Below are positions 9,593-18,100 of a DNA stretch of 64,000 nt, in pieces. A model generated the notes under the pieces. It saw only the letters and a list, made by a program, of their open reading frames with translations, had not been told where the DNA came from and did no database searches. Position 1 is the stretch's first letter, and the number at the start of each line of letters is the position of its first letter. The position numbers were made by a program, and so were the translations under genes. Origin of the DNA: WJMD01 sp964596015 (GTDB taxonomy: Bacteria; Joyebacterota; Joyebacteria; Joyebacterales; Joyebacteraceae); assembly GCA_964596015.1 (NCBI GenBank), contig CAZQSB010000010.1, forward strand, positions 1 to 64,000, written 5' to 3'.

Positions 9593-10881
9593 CAGATCCA
9601 GCCGCGGTCGCGGCACGCCTGAGCGACCCTGTTGATCGCCACGACGTAGGCGGCGTCCCGCATGAATATCTTCTGCCTGCGGGCCAGACCGCTCACCGCG
9701 TGGTACGCTGAGGTCATCTTCACATCGAGCTTACCCAGAACCTCGTCCTTTTCCCAGAAGTAGTTCATGTTGCTCTGGACCTGCTCGAAGTAGCTGCAGG
9801 TGACCCCGCCCGCGTTGGCGAGGAAGTCGGGGATCACATGAATGCCCCTGGCGTGCAGGGCTTCATCCGCCTCCGGCGTCGTCGGTCCGTTCGCGCCTTC
9901 GCCGATCACCTTGACGCGCTGACTGATTCTCTCGACGTTCTCGCCGGTGATGGAGTTCTCGAGGGCGCACGGCATGAGCACGTCCACGTCCTGCTCGATC
10001 CACTGCTCGCCGTCGATGACCTCGTAGCCGAGCTTCTCGGCCTCGGCGCGGTTGATGCCGCCGAAGGGATCCGTGACGCCGCGGAGCTCCTCGAGGTCGA
10101 CGCCCTCGGGCTTCCTGAAGGCGTACGCGCACTGGTCCGTCTGGTCCCAGCACGAGACGCAGACGACCGTGCCGCCGATCTGTGTGTAGAGCTCGATGGC
10201 GTACTGAGACACGTTGCCGAACCCCTGGACGCTCGCCGTCGTGTCACTCGGCCGTATGTTGAGCTCCTTCAGGGCCTCCCGGAGGGTGTAGACGACGCCG
10301 TATCCGGTCGCCTCGGTCCTCCCCAGCGAGCCTCCCATCCCGACCGGCTTCCCCGTTATGAGGCCCGGGAAGTGGCCCCCTTCGATCTGCTCATATTCGT
10401 CCAGCATCCAGAGCATGTGCTGCGCGTTCGTCATCACGTCGGGCGCGGGGACGTCGGCGACGGGGCCGACGTTCTTCGCGAGGGCGCGCACGAACCCGCG
10501 GCAGATAGCCTCCTGCTCACGGGCGCTGAGGTTGTGCGGATCACAGATCACGCCGCCCTTGCTGCCGCCGAGCGGAATGTCGACGACCGCGCACTTCCAC
10601 GTCATCCACATCGACAGAGCGCGCACCGTGTCGATCGTCTCCTGCGGGTGGAACCGGATGCCGCCCTTGCCCGGGCCGCGGGCGTCGTTGTGCTGGCACC
10701 GGAACCCCTGGAAGACCTGCACGGTGCCGTCGTCCATGTGGACCGGGATGGTGAAGTGGTACTCCCGCATGGGAGTCCGAAGGAACTGGCGAGCGCCGTC
10801 GTCCAGGTCGATCATGTCGGCGATACGGTCGAACTGGGCGCGCGCCATCTCGTACGGGTTGAAGGCGCCCTTGGCTGCCAT
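9592..10881 (-). CDS. gdhA: Glutamate dehydrogenase (Glu/Leu/Phe/Val dehydrogenase family)
   Basis: Catalyses reversible oxidative deamination of glutamate to 2-oxoglutarate and ammonium in the cytosol. It has 429 residues, normal for the hexameric short-chain type. The substrate site is visible in GPGKGGIRFHP and KCAVVDIPLGGSKGG, the family segment in APDVMT, and the Rossmann nucleotide fold in SVQGFGNVSQYA. A later glycine-rich segment reads EGANGPTTPEAD. A GGAGG site precedes the ATG at 10881. It is the first gene of a three-gene operon with two ATP-grasp proteins, driven by the promoter at 11019-11047. NAD versus NADP preference cannot be read with confidence. Confidence 0.95.
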   Translation of the reverse strand: MAAKGAFNPYEMARAQFDRIADMIDLDDGARQFLRTPMREYHFTIPVHMDDGTVQVFQGFRCQHNDARGPGKGGIRFHPQETIDTVRALSMWMTWKCAVVDIPLGGSKGGVICDPHNLSAREQEAICRGFVRALAKNVGPVADVPAPDVMTNAQHMLWMLDEYEQIEGGHFPGLITGKPVGMGGSLGRTEATGYGVVYTLREALKELNIRPSDTTASVQGFGNVSQYAIELYTQIGGTVVCVSCWDQTDQCAYAFRKPEGVDLEELRGVTDPFGGINRAEAEKLGYEVIDGEQWIEQDVDVLMPCALENSITGENVERISQRVKVIGEGANGPTTPEADEALHARGIHVIPDFLANAGGVTCSYFEQVQSNMNYFWEKDEVLGKLDVKMTSAYHAVSGLARRQKIFMRDAAYVVAINRVAQACRDRGWI

Positions 10882-11018
10882 TGGAACCCTCCGTCACTAG
10901 AGACGCTGAATGGTCACCGAACCCGCCCCCCGGCGTCGCCGACACCGTCGACCGCCGCGCGGATCCAGGACCATTCTGTTGCAGGGCCCGCCCGGACATT
11001 CGGGCAGACCAACCTCCA

Positions 11019-11047
11019 AGGCTACCCGGAAGTGAGCAGGGGGTCAA
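11019..11047 (-). promoter_or_regulatory. Promoter of the gdhA operon
   Basis: On the minus strand TTGACC (11042-11047), exactly 17 bases, TAGCCT (11019-11024). The layout is nearly the same as the fusA and superoxide reductase promoters. The -35 lies within the T-rich tail of the terminator at 11056-11073. Confidence 0.75.
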
Positions 11048-11055
11048 GAAAACAA

Positions 11056-11073
11056 GGGAGTTTTCCGGCTCCC
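11056..11073 (-). terminator. Intrinsic terminator after the PKD lipoprotein gene
   Basis: Minus-strand hairpin GGGAG-8 bases-CTCCC, followed by TTGTTTTCTT. The stem is short (5 bp) but the T-run is good and the position is right, just after the stop at 11081. Confidence 0.55.
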
Positions 11074-11080
11074 GGGGGCC

Positions 11081-12070
11081 TTACGGCACAAGCTGCGCCA
11101 GAGACGGGGGCGAGCCGTAGGCGATGATCCAGAGATAGCCGTCGCGGACGGTCAGATCGCCGTGCTCGTCGCTGTAGGGTACCGTCCAGTTCACGGAGCC
11201 GTCGTCAGGGTCGACGCAGTAGAGGGTGTCGCCATCCTCGACGGCGACCCAGAGGTTCTCCCCGTCGTACGCGAGCCCGCGCGGATCGGCGTCTTCTCCA
11301 GGCGTGGTCAACGTGCCCGTCTCCGTTCCGTCCGACGTGTAGATGTGAATGAGTCCGTCGCCCTGTGTGCCGGCATAGTTCCTGTTGCTGCCGTAGTAGA
11401 AGACCTCCCCGTCCCATGCGACGCCGCCGGTCTGGGCGGAGTAAGCGACCGGGAAATAGGAGAGCTGGGCGCCGGTTTCCGTATCGCGCTCGTGGAGATA
11501 GGAGCTCTCGGTGACCCACAGGTGCTCGCCGTCCCATACGAGCGAGCCCGTCCAGCTTGTCAACCCGGGGATCGAGTCGACTCGGACTCCCGTCGTGCCG
11601 CTCAGCTTGTAGATGTCTCCGGTCCAGGTGGAGATCCAGAAGTCCTGGCCGTCATTGGTGAAGCCGGAGTAGTAGGCTCTGAGGAGGATCGGCGGAAGCG
11701 CGATCTGGTCGACGACCGTGCCGTGGTCGGTCCTGAGGTGGAGCGTCGTCGTGGCGGTCCCCGTGTCGCTCCCGTCCCGGGCCTCGACCGTCACGGTGAT
11801 CGTGTCGCCGGACGCGTAGCGGTGGTATGCCACGGCTTCGGTCGACCAGTCGGTGTCGTACGTTCCGTCGCTCTCGAAATCCCAGCGGAACTCGATCGCG
11901 CGGCCGCCCGTGCTCGTGGCGCCGGCCGAGAGCATGAAGTCGGTGATCACGGTGCCGGTCGGAGGATCGACGGCCGCCGACACGTCGAGGACGGCGCTGG
12001 GTGACGTGCTGTCGCTGCATCCGGCGGCGGCGACGGCGACGACGGCGAAGAGCAGGAAGAGCTTCCTCAT
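11081..12070 (-). CDS. Lipoprotein with PKD domain and propeller-like repeats
   Basis: Predicted envelope lipoprotein, 329 residues. The signal peptide ends in a lipobox (VAAAGC, Cys18). A PKD-like fold follows at about 30-110 (EFRWDFESDGTYDTDWS, YASGDTITVTVEARDG). The C-terminal two thirds contain repeated Trp/Asp/Gly-rich blades (FWISTWTGDIYKLSG, LVWDGEHLWVTESSYL, GLAYDGENLWVAVEDG) like secreted beta-propellers. No catalytic residues are apparent; a ligand- or cell-surface-binding role is a guess. It starts 42 bases after fusA on the same strand and is probably read through from the fusA promoter. Its ribosome site is GGGAGG. Confidence 0.8.
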   Translation of the reverse strand: MRKLFLLFAVVAVAAAGCSDSTSPSAVLDVSAAVDPPTGTVITDFMLSAGATSTGGRAIEFRWDFESDGTYDTDWSTEAVAYHRYASGDTITVTVEARDGSDTGTATTTLHLRTDHGTVVDQIALPPILLRAYYSGFTNDGQDFWISTWTGDIYKLSGTTGVRVDSIPGLTSWTGSLVWDGEHLWVTESSYLHERDTETGAQLSYFPVAYSAQTGGVAWDGEVFYYGSNRNYAGTQGDGLIHIYTSDGTETGTLTTPGEDADPRGLAYDGENLWVAVEDGDTLYCVDPDDGSVNWTVPYSDEHGDLTVRDGYLWIIAYGSPPSLAQLVP

Positions 12071-12112
12071 GTCAACCTCCCTGTCGTATCTCAGTCCGGC
12101 TGGGCGCGGCTC

Positions 12113-14203
12113 TCAGGCCTCGTCGCGCTCTCTCTTCTCCCTGACTATCTCCTCGGCGATGGCGTACGGCACCGCCTCGTATCTCTCGAAGTGCATGGTG
12201 AACTGGCCGCGTCCGCTGGTCAGGTTCCGGAGCTCCGACGAGTAGCCGAACATCTCGGCCAGCGGAACGCGCGCGGTCGTGACGGTCACGGTCTGCTTCG
12301 GCTCCATGTGGAGAATCTGGCCGCGCTTACCGCAGATGCTCGAGGTCACCGCTCCGGTGTACTCGTCGGGCGCCGTGACCTCGACGCTCATCACGGGCTC
12401 GAGAAGCTCGAGACCCGCCTTGCGGCAGGCGTCCTTGAATCCCTTCGAGGCGCAGGTCCGGAACGCCATCTCGGACGAGTCGACCTCGTGATAGGTGCCG
12501 TCCAGGAGCGTCGCGCGGACGTCGACCATGGGCGAGTCGGAGTAGGGGCCCTTCGCCATGGCGTCGACGAACCCGCGCTCGACCGCCGGGATGTAGTCCC
12601 TCGGAATCCTGCCGCCCTTGACCTCGTCACGGAAGTCGAATCCCGAACCCGGGCCGCCGGGCTCCAGGCGGAACTTGACGTGGGCGTACTGACCGTGTCC
12701 GCCTGTCTGCTTCACCAGCTTCTCGTCGTGCTCGACCATGCCGACGATCGTCTCGCGGTACGCGACCTGCGGTCGGCCGACCTCGGTCGACACATTGAAC
12801 TCGCGCTTCAGACGGTCGACGATGATCTCGAGGTGAAGCTCGCCCATGCCTGAGATGATGGTGTCGCCGGTCTCCTCGTTGGTCGAGACGGTGAAGGTCG
12901 GATCCTCGTCGGCGAGTCGTATGAGGGCCTTCTGGAGGTTGTCGCGGTCCGTCCTGCTCTCCGGCGTGACGGCCATGCTGATGACGGGCGCAGGGAACTC
13001 GATGGCCTCGAGGATGACCGGGTGATCCTCGTTGGTCAGCGTGTCGCCCGTCGTCGTATCGGCGAGGCCGACGACCGCGCCCACCTCTCCGGCGTGGAGC
13101 ATGTCGATGGCCTGACGGTCGTCAGCGTGCATCTCGAAGAGGCGACCCACCCGCTGTCGCTTCTCGCGGAGCGGGTTGTAGACGGTCTCACCGGAAGAGA
13201 GCGTTCCCGAATACACCCTGACGTAGGTCAGCTTCCCCATGTGGCGATCGGTCTGGATCTTGAAGGCGAGCGCCGCCAGCGGCGCCGCGTCGTCCGGTTG
13301 ACGGACGATCTCGGCATCGCTCTCGGGTCTCACGCCGATGACGGGTGGAACGTCGAGGGGAGAGGGAAGATAGTCGATGATCGCGTCCATCAGCCGCCGC
13401 ACGCCCTTGTTCTTGAAGGCCGCGCCGCAGAGCACCGGGATGACGTCGCCCTCGATGGTCGCCTTGCGCATCGCCGCAACGCACTCGGCGCGCTCGGGAG
13501 TCACGCCCTCGAGGAACTTGGCCATCAGCGTGTCGTCCTGCTCGCTGATCCGCTCGATCATGACCTCCTCGGCGGCGAGAGCGCGGTCCATGAGCTCATC
13601 CGGGATCGGTTCCTCGCGGATGTGGATCCGTTTTCCGTCGTCGTCGAAGTAGACGGCCTTCATGTCGACGAGGTCGATGAGCCCCTCGAAGCCGTCCTCG
13701 GCTCCGATCGGAAGGACGATCGGGACGGGGTTGCCGCCGAGCTCCTCACGGATCTCCTTCACGACGCCGTCGAAATCGGCGCCGACGCGGTCCATCTTGT
13801 TGACGAACGCGATGCGCGGGACGCCGTGCTTCTCAGCCTGTCGCCAGACGGTCTCAGACTGCGGCTGCACGCCCCCGACCGCGCAGAAGAGCGCCACGGT
13901 CCCGTCGAGAACGCGGAGCGCGCGCTCGACCTCCGCGGTGAAGTCGACGTGGCCGGGCGTGTCGATGATGTTGATCCGATGGTCGCGCCAGTAGGCCGTG
14001 GTCGCGGCCGACGTGATGGTGATGCCGCGCTCCTGTTCCTGGACCATCCAGTCCATCGTCGCCTCGCCGTCGTGGACCTCGCCGAGGCGATGCGTGCGGC
14101 CCGAGAAGAAGAGGATCCTCTCGGTCACCGTTGTCTTGCCGGCGTCGATGTGCGCCATGAGCCCGACGTTGCGGACCCTCGTGATGTCTACGTTCCTCGG
14201 CAT
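12113..14203 (-). CDS. fusA: Translation elongation factor G
   Basis: Ribosomal translocase GTPase of 696 residues. G-domain motifs are present: AHIDAGKTT (P-loop), DTPGHVDF, NKMDR. Domain II/III segments follow, then the conserved ISGMGELHLEI and the domain IV/V region ending at GQFTMHFERYEAVPY. The start at 14203 follows GGAGCAGGACG; an upstream in-frame ATG at 14221 lacks such a site. The gene is not beside rpsL, rpsG or tuf here, so it could be a second, stand-alone EF-G copy; the window alone cannot decide this. It has its own strong promoter at 14246-14274. Confidence 0.96.
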   Translation of the reverse strand: MPRNVDITRVRNVGLMAHIDAGKTTVTERILFFSGRTHRLGEVHDGEATMDWMVQEQERGITITSAATTAYWRDHRINIIDTPGHVDFTAEVERALRVLDGTVALFCAVGGVQPQSETVWRQAEKHGVPRIAFVNKMDRVGADFDGVVKEIREELGGNPVPIVLPIGAEDGFEGLIDLVDMKAVYFDDDGKRIHIREEPIPDELMDRALAAEEVMIERISEQDDTLMAKFLEGVTPERAECVAAMRKATIEGDVIPVLCGAAFKNKGVRRLMDAIIDYLPSPLDVPPVIGVRPESDAEIVRQPDDAAPLAALAFKIQTDRHMGKLTYVRVYSGTLSSGETVYNPLREKRQRVGRLFEMHADDRQAIDMLHAGEVGAVVGLADTTTGDTLTNEDHPVILEAIEFPAPVISMAVTPESRTDRDNLQKALIRLADEDPTFTVSTNEETGDTIISGMGELHLEIIVDRLKREFNVSTEVGRPQVAYRETIVGMVEHDEKLVKQTGGHGQYAHVKFRLEPGGPGSGFDFRDEVKGGRIPRDYIPAVERGFVDAMAKGPYSDSPMVDVRATLLDGTYHEVDSSEMAFRTCASKGFKDACRKAGLELLEPVMSVEVTAPDEYTGAVTSSICGKRGQILHMEPKQTVTVTTARVPLAEMFGYSSELRNLTSGRGQFTMHFERYEAVPYAIAEEIVREKRERDEA

Positions 14204-14245
14204 CGTCCTGCTCCGGTTCAACGGATGTGAATGCGGTTCGCACGA

Positions 14246-14274
14246 AGGCTAACCCTCCGCCGGACCTCAGTCAA
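14246..14274 (-). promoter_or_regulatory. fusA: Promoter of fusA
   Basis: Minus-strand TTGACT (14269-14274), 17-base spacer, TAGCCT (14246-14251), about 43 bases upstream of the ATG. Confidence 0.8.
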
Positions 14275-14397
14275 GCAGGTCGGCCGCGAACCCTGTGAGG
14301 AGTGGATGGGGAGAGAGGTGGCGCGAGGCCGGTCCGGGCCGTCGCGCCCCGAGCGGAAGGCCGCGAGCGTGCCCGTCCGCCGGCCGCTGTTGCGCGC

Positions 14398-14423
14398 GGG
14401 GCGGGCGTCTTCGCGCCCGCCCC
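14398..14423 (-). terminator. GC-rich stem-loop after the superoxide reductase gene
   Basis: A perfect 10-bp stem (14398-14407 with 14414-14423) with a 6-base loop, 33 bases after the stop of the superoxide reductase gene and before the fusA promoter. No T-run follows, so it may be a weak or factor-assisted terminator. Confidence 0.45.
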
Positions 14424-14455
14424 GGTAGCGCGACATGCAGGAATCCCGGCAGCCG

Positions 14456-14923
14456 CTACTCCGCGATCGAGATCTCCTTCGAGCTCTGCCAGAGCCCGTG
14501 AATGTTGCAGAACTCCGTGGCGTACAGCGTGCCCGGAACCTCGGTCTTCATGCGGAACAACGCGACGTGGTCCGTGTAAATGGTGCTGGTGTTCGGGCCC
14601 TCGGTCGAAGCGCCGTGCGCGCCGAACTCGAAACTCCCGATCTCGTAGGCGAACGGCGAGCCCTCCGGCTTGAAGTACAGGCGGATCCACCGGATGTGAT
14701 GCTCGGTCGTGTTCGGGTGCGGGATCTCCTTGCCCACCGTGACCAAGACGTCGGTCATCTCGCCGGGCACGAACGAGTCCGGGCATTCGATGACCGGGAC
14801 GTGCTTCTCGGTCTCCCAGTCGTCGGTCTGGTAGATCTCGCCGACCGCGGCGGTCGCCGGCGCCGAAGCGGCGGCCAGGACCAGAATGAAGGGGAGCAGG
14901 ACAAGAAAGCGCGTGAGGTTCAT
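14456..14923 (-). CDS. Exported superoxide reductase (class II, neelaredoxin type)
   Basis: Reduces superoxide to hydrogen peroxide with a non-haem iron centre. 155 residues: an N-terminal signal peptide (about 1-26, ending ATAA), then a single SOR domain. The Fe(His4Cys) ligands can be placed as His41 (EKHVPVIE), His69 (KEIPHP), His75 (NTTEHHIRWI), Cys139 and His142 (FCNIHGLW). There is no N-terminal desulforedoxin Cys4 iron domain, hence class II. A signal peptide is unusual, since most superoxide reductases are cytosolic, and implies a periplasmic site of action. It is monocistronic with a good AAAGGAG site, a consensus promoter and a stem-loop behind it. Such enzymes suit anaerobic or microaerophilic life. 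Confidence 0.88.
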   Translation of the reverse strand: MNLTRFLVLLPFILVLAAASAPATAAVGEIYQTDDWETEKHVPVIECPDSFVPGEMTDVLVTVGKEIPHPNTTEHHIRWIRLYFKPEGSPFAYEIGSFEFGAHGASTEGPNTSTIYTDHVALFRMKTEVPGTLYATEFCNIHGLWQSSKEISIAE

Positions 14924-14976
14924 GGCATTCTCCTTTCGCTCGAGCGTGGATCATCAGGAATCGACTCGACCGTGCA

Positions 14977-15005
14977 ACGCTACCCGGGCGTTGAGCACGA
15001 GTCAA
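14977..15005 (-). promoter_or_regulatory. Promoter of the superoxide reductase gene
   Basis: Minus-strand TTGACT (15000-15005), 17-base spacer, TAGCGT (14977-14982). Confidence 0.78.
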
Positions 15006-15072
15006 GACCATCGGCGTCCCTCGGCCGGGCCTGCCGAAGATGCGACCCGCAGGCGCTATGGAACAGAGGGCA

Positions 15073-15102
15073 TTGACTGTGGCGGGCTCAGGCAGGTATA
15101 AT
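15073..15102 (+). promoter_or_regulatory. Promoter of the giant subtilase gene
   Basis: TTGACT (15073-15078), 18-base spacer, consensus TATAAT (15097-15102). The in-frame ATG at 15101 lies inside the -10, so it cannot be the start. The ATG at 15179, with GGAAGG before it, is the real one. The promoter is divergent from the superoxide reductase promoter 68 bases away. Confidence 0.85.
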
Positions 15103-15178
15103 GAACAATGGTCGGGTGAGCCCCCACAAGCGAACCATCTCAGGCCCCCGCTCCGGGTCCGCCGACGGAAGGTGCGCG

Positions 15179-18100
15179 ATGCTCATGCGCCTGCCGTATC
15201 TATTGCTGCTGCTCTCTCTCTCGGTCATGTCCGTCGCCGCGAGCGACGCTCCCGCCCATCCGTACGTCCCGAACGAGGTCATCGTTTCCTTCGAGGAGAG
15301 GACGACCGACTACGAGCGGGCCCGCCTGCTTCTCGATATCGGCGCCGTCTCTGTCCGCCATCTCGGCCTCATCAACGCGGAAGTCGTCACGCTGTCTTCT
15401 CTCACAGTGGACGAGGCGCTGGCCGTCTGCAGGAAGAGCGGCTCGGTCGCCAGGGCCGAACCCAACTACATCATCGCGATAGCGGATGCTCCGAATGACC
15501 CTTTGTTTCCGGAGCAGTGGTCTCTTAACAACACCGGCAGCCCGGGGGGAGTCGCGGGGGCCGACATCTGCGCGCTCGACGCGTGGGCGCTCGCCGCCGG
15601 TTCGCGCGACGTCCTCGTTGCCGTTCTGGACACCGGCATCGACCTCGACCATCCGGACCTTGCGGACAACATCTTCGTGAATCCCGGAGAGGTACCGTCG
15701 AACCACGTCGATGACGACGGCAACGGCTTCGTCGACGATGTCAGCGGTTGGGACTTCAGAAACGACGATGCCTATCCCTTCGACGACCACGGTCACGGCA
15801 CGCACTGCGCCGGGATCATCGGGGCCGTTGGCGACAACGACCTGGGAACCGCCGGGGTGGCCTGGGAGGTCTCGATCCTCCCGCTCAAGCTGATGAATCA
15901 GAGTGGTGTCGGAAGCAACGCCGACGCGGTGGACTGCATTGGGTACTGCGTGCTGATGGGCGCGGACATCATGAGCGCGAGCTGGTGCGGGGGCTCCTAC
16001 TCATGGGCCCTGGAACAGGCCCTCTGGGAGGCCTCGTCCGCCGGCGTGCTCTTCGTCACCGCCGCGGGCAACAGCGGACAGAACGCGGACGACTTCCCGA
16101 TCTACCCCTCCTGCTACGAGTCCCCGAACATCATCTCGGTCGCGGCGACCGACGAGAGCGACGCGCTCGCGAGCGAGCTGGACTGGTCGTCCAACTACGG
16201 AACGACTACCGTGGATATCGCCGCTCCGGGAACGAGGATCATGAGCTCCGCGGTGGGAGGAGGACACGCTCTCATGTCGGGGACCTCCTGCGCCGCCCCT
16301 CACGTTGCCGGCGTACTGGCTCTGATGCTGGCGGATTCGCCCGGCGCGACGGCGGACGAGCTGAAGCTCCGTCTGCTGTCCTCGGCCGAGCCGGTTCCCG
16401 GGCTCGCGGGCCTGATCGTCTCGGAAGGACGGCTGAACGCGCACGCGGCCATCGCCGGTCCGGATTCCGTTCCTCCCGGGAGAGTGACCGATCTCACGGC
16501 CGGGGAGGTCGGCTCGACCCGGACCGACCTCACGTGGTCGGCCGTCGGGGACGACGGAACAGCTGGCGTCGCGACTGGATACGACATCCGCTATGACCTG
16601 ACCGAGATCACCGAGGCGACCTTCGGGGCCGCACCGCAGGTTTCCGAGGCGCCCACGCCGGCGCCTTCCGGAAGCCTGCAGATGGTGCGGGTCTCAGGGC
16701 TCTCGCCCGCAGCGACGTGGTACTTCGCCGTCAAGACGTTCGATGAGTACGGGAACGTCTCACAGATCTCGAACATCGCTTCAGCTGTCACCCTGGGACC
16801 ACCGGCCGTCTCCGCGTCCCCGGACTCGATCGCGGTTTCCGTTCTGTCGGGGCAGACCGGGGGCGCGCCGCTTGGGCTGGCGAACACGGGCGAAGGCCTG
16901 CTCGACTGGGAGGCGTCCGTCGAGCCTCCCGTCTCCTGGCTCGCACCCGAACCTGGGGCAGGAGCCGTCGCCGCGGGCGAGTCGTGTCTGGTCGAGGTCG
17001 TCTTCGACGCGTCCGGAACGCCGCCGGGAATCCATCGTGCGACCCTCGTCTTCGCAACGAATGACCCCGATCAGCCCGTCCTCGAGGTGCCGGCGCGACT
17101 GGAGGTCATCGGCGTTCCCGTCATCGAGACAGGACCGGCGCTCGTCGACTTCGGAGAGGTGTTTGTCGAGTACTCGAGCGTGGAATCGGTCTTCGTCTGG
17201 AACAGGGGAACCGCGACGCTCACGGTCGGCGCCGTGGACATCGCGGGCGAAGGGTTCGATTCTCCCGGCGGGCCGTTCGCACTCGAACCGGGGGAGAGCC
17301 GGAAGGCAGGCGTGACGTTCGCTCCGGAGACGGAGGGAGAGCACGAGGGCGAACTCAGGTTCGAGAGCAACGACCCGACCACTCCCCTTGTTGTTGTACC
17401 TCTGATCGGATCCGCCGTCCCCGCTCCGGTTGTCGTCGCGTCTCCCGACTCGATCGGCGCCGCTCTCCTCTCCGGCGAGTTCACCACGCGCTCCTTCCAG
17501 ATCGAGAACGCGGGGGGAAGTCCTCTCACATGGACCACCGACCGCGAGCCCGCCTTCGGCGATTCGGGTGGGGCATGTGAACTCGCCGGCACGGTGATAG
17601 CGCGCGACCGCCATCACGGCGAGCACCCGAGCGGGCTCTGGTCGGTGATCATCGGCGACCTCATCGCACGAGGCGCGTCCGTGATCGAGATCGACGAGCC
17701 CCTTACGCAGGCGATACTCGGAGAGATCGACGTTCTTTGGGTCACGGACTGCTCCGAGGAGTGGTCCGAGCAGGAGACCGTCGCGCTCGGCGAGTGGGTC
17801 CGGGACGGCGGCGGTCTGTTGCTCGAGGGCGACGAGACCACGAGCACGGTCGCTTACAACGCGATCCTCCGGGAGACGCGGTCCGGCATCGTCTACTCGT
17901 CCACCGACGGCGTCCCGGGAACGACGACGCTCGTCTCCTCTCACGTGGTGACAGACGGCGTACGGAGCGTCTACTTCTACTCGAACAGCGCATCCATACC
18001 GGTTGCGGACCCGCCGTCCCGTTCCGTCGTCCTGGACCTCGGCGGCACCCCCGCGGTGGTGGTCTCGATTCCCGGAAGAGGTCGGGTCGCGGCGCTCGCG

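Noticed and set aside
12071..12082. TTGACA next to the ATG of the PKD lipoprotein gene, and the same GAGGTTGACATG before the marR-type start (46366-46377), as -35 boxes
   Set aside because: They overlap the ribosome site, leaving no room for a -10 and leader; the match comes from the Shine-Dalgarno context.
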